Part shown: positions 5,409 to 7,105 of the stretch, piece after piece
Numbering within the stretch: position 1 is the stretch's first letter
Layout of the letters: the number at the start of each line of letters is the position of its first letter
Assembly (NCBI GenBank): GCA_041568735.1
Contig: JBFFZG010000247.1
Coordinates: 1 to 7,105 of the forward strand
Reading direction: 5' to 3'
DNA from: WTJY01 sp041568735
GTDB taxonomy: Bacteria > Chloroflexota > Anaerolineae > Promineifilales > Promineifilaceae
Length of the DNA: 7,105 nucleotides
The notes under the pieces: model-generated
What the model was told of the DNA's origin: nothing
The model's database searches: none
Seen by the model: the letters and a program-made list of their open reading frames with translations, nothing else
Made by a program: the position numbers and the translations under genes

Positions 5409-6578
5409 ATCGCCGCCCGGCGCCGCCCCGGGTTCTTCTCGCTGGTCCGGTGCCAACCAGATGAGCATGGGGAGCGCGCCCAGGATCGCCCCGCCAAACG
5501 AGCCGAACAGCCAGAACGGCCCGACCGCCTCGTAGACCCAGCCGCCAAGCAGCGCCCCGGCCCCCATGGCCAGCCCCTGGGAAACCCCGGATAGGACCCC
5601 CTGGGCCGTCGCCGACATGCCGGGCGGCGCCAGGGAATCGGCATAGGCGACCCCGGCCGACCAGAGCAGCGCGAAGGTAAGGCCGTGTGAGAGCTGCACG
5701 GGCAGCACCCACCAGGGATTTTGAATAAAAAAATGGGAGAGGAGCCGCAGGCCAAGCGCGCCGAGGGCCATGTAGAGAATCGTCCGGGTGCCCAGGCGGG
5801 CAATCAGCCGGCCGGCCCATGAAAAAGCGATGATTTCACTCACCGTGGCCACGGTCAGGGCCAGCCCCATCAGGCTGGTCGAGGCACCGATCTGCCGGAG
5901 GTAGAGAAACAGGTAGTTGTGAATCAGCGCCAGCCCCATGCCGGCCACAAACATGAGCAGCAAAAAATAGGCCCACTGCCGCTGCCGCAGCAGCCGGTTC
6001 AGCCCGACCCAGACCGGCCCCCGCAGCGGCGGCCGGTCGACGGGCATCCAGACCAGAAGCGGCAGAATCAAACCGAGGATCGCGGCGAAACTGAAAAAGG
6101 AACTCCCCTCGCCGAAAAGTTCAACCAGCCGGCCGGCGACCGGCCCGGCAAGCCCCCACCCAACCGCCCCCCAGAGGCGCAGCCGGCCGTATCCGCCGCG
6201 ATCCCTCCCCAGGGCCTGCATGGCGGCGCTGTCGCCCAGGGGGATGATCGGCGCGCTCCAGAGGGCGAAGCCGCCAACCATGATCAGGATCGTCGGAAAG
6301 CGAACCGCCCCCCACAGGCCGAGGGCGAAGCCAATGGTACCGAGGATGGCCAGGCCGAGGACGAGCCGGTGGCGGCCGCTGTTGTCGGCGATGGCAGCCC
6401 AGACGGCCGCCGCCCCCAGGTTAATCAGCGGCGGCAGCGCCGCCAGCAGGCCAATCTGCCGGCCGTTAAAGCCCAGCCCTTCGTAGTAGAGAGCCAGGAA
6501 CGGAAGAAGGGCCGCCGCGGCGGCGTAAAACAGAAAGTAAAACGCCTTGAATGACCAGAGCCGCCCGTCTGCGCCCAT
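5403..6578 (-). CDS. Major facilitator superfamily transporter (MFS_1-like, LacY/nucleoside-symporter related)
   Basis: The 391-residue integral membrane protein has about 12 hydrophobic segments in two halves, with a cytoplasmic linker near 180-200 (DRPPLRG to LLRQRQ). The loop after helix 2 carries ADNSGRHR (64-71), the degenerate MFS A-motif. The segment GGYGRLRLWGAVGWGLAG (128-145) matches the R..YG..R.WG..G signature of the MFS_1-like group that includes LacY-type and maltose or nucleoside symporters. The substrate cannot be predicted. The frame stays open to an ATG at 6749, but that 57-residue extension is polar, proline-rich, lacks a Shine-Dalgarno and crosses the protease promoter region, so the ATG at 6578, directly before the first helix, is preferred. 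It has only a weak purine stretch upstream; a GTG at 6596 is another option. The gene ends tail-to-tail with the methyltransferase. Confidence 0.92.
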   Translation of the reverse strand: MGADGRLWSFKAFYFLFYAAAAALLPFLALYYEGLGFNGRQIGLLAALPPLINLGAAAVWAAIADNSGRHRLVLGLAILGTIGFALGLWGAVRFPTILIMVGGFALWSAPIIPLGDSAAMQALGRDRGGYGRLRLWGAVGWGLAGPVAGRLVELFGEGSSFFSFAAILGLILPLLVWMPVDRPPLRGPVWVGLNRLLRQRQWAYFLLLMFVAGMGLALIHNYLFLYLRQIGASTSLMGLALTVATVSEIIAFSWAGRLIARLGTRTILYMALGALGLRLLSHFFIQNPWWVLPVQLSHGLTFALLWSAGVAYADSLAPPGMSATAQGVLSGVSQGLAMGAGALLGGWVYEAVGPFWLFGSFGGAILGALPMLIWLAPDQREEPGAAPGGDL

Positions 6579-6686
6579 AGAAAAGCCGTTCCCCACCGCT
6601 GAAATTTCAGGCCAATCTTCCCATACTTGATCGGTTTCGTAAACCCAATCGGGCAGCCGGTTATGCGGGCCGCGTCGGAGAAGAGA
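6579..6686. other. Intergenic DNA upstream of the MFS gene
   Basis: This stretch should hold the leftward MFS promoter. I see no convincing pair; the best minus-strand option is TTGGGT, 17 bases, TATGGG, which is weak. It is nominally open in the MFS frame, but the predicted peptide looks non-coding. Confidence 0.4.
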
Positions 6687-6715
6687 TTGACAGGGCAGGT
6701 CAGTTTTTCTATTAT
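6687..6715 (+). promoter_or_regulatory. Near-consensus sigma-70 promoter of the secreted protease gene
   Basis: A perfect TTGACA at 6687-6692 is followed after exactly 17 bases by TATTAT at 6710-6715 (5 of 6 matches). Transcription would start near 6722, giving a leader of about 65 bases that ends in the AAGGAG site before the ATG at 6788. This is the best promoter in the window and suggests strong, possibly constitutive, expression. Confidence 0.75.
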
Positions 6716-6773
6716 TGAGTACCGAAGGCCTAAGCTCCCCCGCTCCCATGTCTATCGATATTCAGGAAATCTG

Positions 6774-6779
6774 AAGGAG
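6774..6779 (+). promoter_or_regulatory. Strong Shine-Dalgarno of the protease gene
   Basis: AAGGAG ends 8 bases before the ATG at 6788, close to ideal spacing, and fixes the start of the truncated gene. Confidence 0.8.
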
Positions 6780-6787
6780 AACATTTA

Positions 6788-7105
6788 ATGCTGAAGAAAA
6801 TCACCCTAGCCCTCTCTCTCGTCTTTCTTCTCGCTTTGATGGTAACGTCCGTATTCGCCATCACGAATGGTGAGCTTGACGGCGACGGCCACCCGTTCGT
6901 CGGTTTGATGGTCGCCAAGGACGCCAGCGGCATTCCCCTCTGGCGCTGCAGCGGCGCCCTGGTTTCGCCGACCCATTTTTTGACCGCCGGCCACTGCACT
7001 GAAGCACCAGCGTACCGTGTCGAAATCTGGTTTGATTCCGACGTGCAGTCCGGGATTCCCACCAACGGCTACCCCTTCACCGGCGATGTCGGCGGCACCC
7101 CCTAC
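6788..7105 (+). CDS. Secreted trypsin-like (S1 family) serine protease, N-terminal part only (cut by window edge)
   Basis: The frame is open from the ATG at 6788 to the right edge, 106 residues without a stop. Residues 1-24 are a classical signal peptide: KK at 3-4, a long hydrophobic core, and a likely cleavage after SVFA. The mature protein would begin ITNGELDGDGHPFVGLM, similar in position to the IVGG start of trypsin-fold enzymes, with no obvious propeptide. CSGALVSPTHFLTAGHC (54-70) contains the catalytic histidine H69, and C54 and C70 would form the usual disulfide around it. The catalytic Asp and Ser lie beyond the window, so activity cannot be confirmed. The protein would act outside the membrane. 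It has its own promoter and is divergent from the MFS gene. Confidence 0.9.
   Translation, partial: MLKKITLALSLVFLLALMVTSVFAITNGELDGDGHPFVGLMVAKDASGIPLWRCSGALVSPTHFLTAGHCTEAPAYRVEIWFDSDVQSGIPTNGYPFTGDVGGTPY

Noticed and set aside
5919..6554. Plus-strand open frame of 211 codons inside the MFS gene
   Set aside because: The product is dominated by Pro, Gln, Arg and Gly and is the antisense of transmembrane helices, whereas the minus strand encodes a full MFS protein.
6579..6749. N-terminal extension of the MFS protein to the ATG at 6749
   Set aside because: The 57 extra residues are polar and proline-rich, have no ribosome site, and overlap the strong promoter of the divergent protease; the family normally starts just before the first helix.

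Overview
The window is GC-rich bacterial chromosome, densely packed with ordinary metabolic, membrane and secreted-protein genes. I see no rRNA, tRNA, CRISPR array, insertion sequence, phage or plasmid gene. Three features suggest Chloroflexota, perhaps Anaerolineae or a relative: a membrane protein that joins a zinc ribbon to an L7/L12-like domain, a secreted trypsin-like protease whose mature N-terminus starts ITNGELDGDGHP, and the style of the truncated polytopic protein with a PPGLP motif. This is a recollection of family style, not a database result, so the taxonomy is an inference.

Layout, left to right. A leftward unit runs from about 1500 to the left edge. It holds a fold-type IV PLP aminotransferase (528-1454) and, one base after its stop, the start of a multi-spanning membrane protein cut by the window edge (1-526). 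A 214-bp divergent intergenic region (1455-1668) separates it from a rightward pair. That pair is a zinc-ribbon/L7-L12-like/transmembrane/NHL-propeller protein (1669-3030) and, 4 bp later, an unrecognised two-helix membrane protein (3035-3769). A G-rich repeat tract (3761-3824) lies at the junction with a convergent alpha/beta hydrolase (3801-4571, minus) and supplies the stop codons of both neighbours. Divergent from the hydrolase is a class I SAM-dependent methyltransferase (4692-5408, plus). Its 3' end overlaps by 6 bp the end of a 12-helix MFS transporter (5403-6578, minus). The last intergenic region (6579-6787) carries a near-consensus promoter driving a secreted trypsin-like serine protease (6788 onward, cut by the right edge).

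The genes do not form one pathway. Two pairs look cotranscribed (aminotransferase with truncated membrane protein; NHL protein with two-helix protein) and the rest look like single-gene units in alternating orientation. I found no convincing rho-independent terminator. The most unusual items are the domain architecture of the NHL protein, the replacement of the usual PLP-binding glutamate by threonine in the aminotransferase, and the G-rich repeat that has become the C-terminal codons and stops of two convergent genes.
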